Below are positions 5,830-7,218 of a DNA stretch of 7,218 nucleotides, one piece after another. Location: NCBI GenBank assembly GCA_030148625.1, contig JASBTC010000218.1, positions 1 through 7,218 of the forward strand. The letters run 5' to 3'. How positions within the stretch are numbered: position 1 is the stretch's first letter; each line of letters opens with the position of its first letter. Origin of the DNA: Sphingobium sp. (GTDB lineage: Bacteria > Pseudomonadota > Alphaproteobacteria > Sphingomonadales > Sphingomonadaceae). A program made the translations under genes and the position numbers. The notes below the pieces were generated by a model. That model did not search any database, had not been told where the DNA came from, and worked only from the letters and a program-made list of their open reading frames with translations.

Positions 5830-6474
5830 CTAGCCAACCTCGTAACTCACCCGCAGCCGCCCCTTCTTGCTGCGGATCGCGGTCACGCTGATCCCGGCGA
5901 GTTCGGCGGTGCTCGCGACATGCAGACCGCCGCAGCCCACCGGCGTGAAATCGCCGATCGCAAGGGCGCGCGACGCATGGGGATCGCCGACGACCCGGAC
6001 CGGCAGGCCGGCCGCGACCAGCGCCGCGATCTTTTCGGTCAGGTCGCCCTCCAGCGCGTCGTCGATCTCGATATCGCCTTCGAACTCAACGCGCGCCTCG
6101 CCTTTCCAGTGATGGCCCGCGACTGCACGCAGCCCGGGGCGGATCGCCTGCACCGCATCGGCAAGCAGATGGCCGGCGCTGTGCAGCCGCGCGCCTTCGC
6201 GGCGATGCGTTTCGTCGACCGCGATCTCCACCTGGTCGCCCACCGCCAGGCCGGCGACGCTGTCGACGAAGTGATCGACTTCACCCTCCGCCGCGTGGCG
6301 GGTGTCGAGCACATGCGCGGTGCCGATCCGCCCCCTGTCGCCGCGCTGCCCGCCGCCCTGTGCGTGGAACAGCGTGATATCCAGGCGGATGATAGGCGCC
6401 GGCTCGGACAGGATCGCGGTGACGGTCGCGGTGGCGGTCAGGGCATCGGAAGCGAGATAGTGTTTGACGGTCAT
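5830..6474 (-). CDS. alaX: AlaX-type alanyl-tRNA editing protein
   Basis: A 214-residue homologue of the AlaRS editing domain, which hydrolyses Ser (or Gly) wrongly attached to tRNA-Ala and so protects translation fidelity in the cytoplasm. Motifs in order are FHAQGGGQ (36-43, the usual F-x-x-QGGGQ), RLHSAGHLL (97-104, with the zinc-ligand pair H98 and H102), and GCGGLHVAS (180-188, with C181 and H185 forming the CxxxH pair). The full metal site is intact, so the enzyme should be active. Length fits a free-standing AlaX with an N-terminal beta-barrel part plus the catalytic part. ATG 6474 is preferred: a GTG 33 bp upstream would add MAACVVPERAP, which looks non-native, and AAAGAG precedes the ATG by 5 nt. 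It follows the phosphatase gene on the same strand after 62 nt. A weak promoter (TTCACC, 15 nt, TATAGG; 6508-6534 on the minus strand) may lie in that gap. Confidence 0.92.
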   Translation of the reverse strand: MTVKHYLASDALTATATVTAILSEPAPIIRLDITLFHAQGGGQRGDRGRIGTAHVLDTRHAAEGEVDHFVDSVAGLAVGDQVEIAVDETHRREGARLHSAGHLLADAVQAIRPGLRAVAGHHWKGEARVEFEGDIEIDDALEGDLTEKIAALVAAGLPVRVVGDPHASRALAIGDFTPVGCGGLHVASTAELAGISVTAIRSKKGRLRVSYEVG

Positions 6475-6536
6475 CGGGGCTCTTTCAGGAACGACGCATG
6501 CCGCCACCCTATATCGCGCCTGGCCGATGGTGAAGA

Positions 6537-7218
6537 TCAGCCGCGCACGGCGACGATCGGATCGGGGGCGCTGGTGACCGGCACGGCGCCGTCCTCCACC
6601 GGTGCGGTCTCGTTATAGCGGGTCAGGACGAGGCCCCCCTTGCGGCCATGGCCGGGGCGGAAATGATATTCGGTGACGCCGCAATTGGCGACGTCGCCGG
6701 CGCGATCGATCTCCAATATCTGCGCCTCGTCCAGCGTCTCGATGATGTAGCGCAGGCAGAGCACCACCACCTGATGCGCGACGATCATGACGCGCATGCC
6801 CGAATAATGGAGCGAGACGGTGTCCATCAGCGAGCGCAGCCGCAGGATCACGTCTGCCCAGCTCTCGCCACCCGGCGGCCGGTGGTAGAATTTGCCGAGC
6901 ACGTCGCGGAACCGCGACTGGTCGGGAAATTCGGCGGCGATCCCGGCTCGGGTCAGCCCGTCCAATATGCCGAATTCCCGTTCGCGCAGCCGTTCGTCGA
7001 GACAGATCGCCTCGTCGGGATCGCAGCCGCCGGCATCACGGAAGAATTGCGCAGTCTGAAGCGCGCGGACATAGGGGGAAGACAGCATCACATCCGGCCG
7101 CCCGGACACCCCGGCGCGCGCGAACCAGCGGCCGAGCCCCCGTGCCTGCTCGCATCCCAGCGGAGACAGCGGCACATCGACATCGCGTCCCGTGATCGTG
7201 ATCCGGGCCAACCCCGCG
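6537..7218 (-). CDS. Histidine phosphatase (phosphoglycerate mutase-like) family protein, N-terminus beyond window
   Basis: About 226 codons are visible; the start lies off the right edge. The visible part begins just after where the family's catalytic RHG motif should be, so that motif is presumably upstream and not missing. Seen in order, counting from TTG 7211: DVPLSPLGCEQARGLG (11-26, the usual 'D-x-PLT-x-x-G-x-QA'), SSPYVRALQTA (44-54, phosphate-binding Arg R49), RLREREFGILDG (74-85, with E77 matching the catalytic Glu of E. coli GpmA), PPGGESWAD (112-120), and VAHQVVV (144-150, second catalytic His H146). The enzyme uses a phospho-histidine intermediate. It could act on a phosphorylated sugar, a nucleotide-loop intermediate or another phosphate; the substrate cannot be read from the sequence. 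The last 25 residues (from ETAPVEDG) extend past the conserved fold. The AlaX gene follows after 62 nt on the same strand. Confidence 0.9.
   Translation of the reverse strand, partial: AGLARITITGRDVDVPLSPLGCEQARGLGRWFARAGVSGRPDVMLSSPYVRALQTAQFFRDAGGCDPDEAICLDERLREREFGILDGLTRAGIAAEFPDQSRFRDVLGKFYHRPPGGESWADVILRLRSLMDTVSLHYSGMRVMIVAHQVVVLCLRYIIETLDEAQILEIDRAGDVANCGVTEYHFRPGHGRKGGLVLTRYNETAPVEDGAVPVTSAPDPIVAVRG

Noticed and set aside
5523..5837. 104-codon minus-strand open frame across the convergent intergenic region
   Set aside because: No ribosome binding site at the start or at the internal ATG 5786, it runs through a perfect hairpin and a terminator, and no family resemblance is visible; kept only as a possible decayed gene.
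5581..6618. 345-codon plus-strand open frame opposite the AlaX gene
   Set aside because: It lies antisense to clear AlaX motifs (QGGGQ, HxxxH, CxxxH) and its Arg/Asp/Ala-rich translation has no recognisable domain.

Overview
This is a GC-rich bacterial chromosomal window whose codon use and gene content suggest an alphaproteobacterium, most likely a sphingomonad. That placement is inferred from composition and gene families, since no rRNA or marker gene is present. It holds six genes, two of them cut by the window edges. I see no tRNA, rRNA, CRISPR array, insertion sequence or transposase.

Layout. (1) Positions 1-2782, minus strand: most of a very large multi-spanning membrane protein of the DUF2339 family, with a GTG start, an N-terminal membrane anchor, a short coiled coil and a Pro/Glu-rich linker. 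Its C-terminus lies beyond the left edge. (2) Positions 2783-2919: an AT-rich divergent promoter region. (3) Positions 2920-4658, plus strand: a two-gene operon with a 2-nt gap, encoding a membrane di-iron sterol desaturase/fatty-acid hydroxylase family enzyme and a TetR-type regulator. (4) Positions 4659-4975: a gene-free stretch unusually rich in short inverted repeats. (5) Positions 4976-5542, plus strand: a small, unrecognised, strongly acidic protein with no lysine and no cysteine, probably exported, followed by a hairpin terminator. (6) Positions 5543-5829: a convergent intergenic region with a perfect 19-bp inverted repeat. (7) Positions 5830-7218, minus strand: an AlaX-type alanyl-tRNA editing protein, preceded by the 3' part of a histidine-phosphatase/phosphoglycerate-mutase family gene that runs off the right edge.

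How they fit together. The desaturase and TetR genes almost certainly form one transcription unit, and the regulator may control its own operon and perhaps the divergent DUF2339 gene. The acidic-protein gene stands alone behind a candidate promoter whose -35 area lies inside a perfect dyad. The phosphatase and AlaX genes are co-directional and may be cotranscribed, although a weak promoter between them is possible. The least explained parts are the acidic protein with its dyad-rich upstream region and the large palindrome at 5728-5769. I found no convincing evidence of a defence system or other multi-gene novel system.
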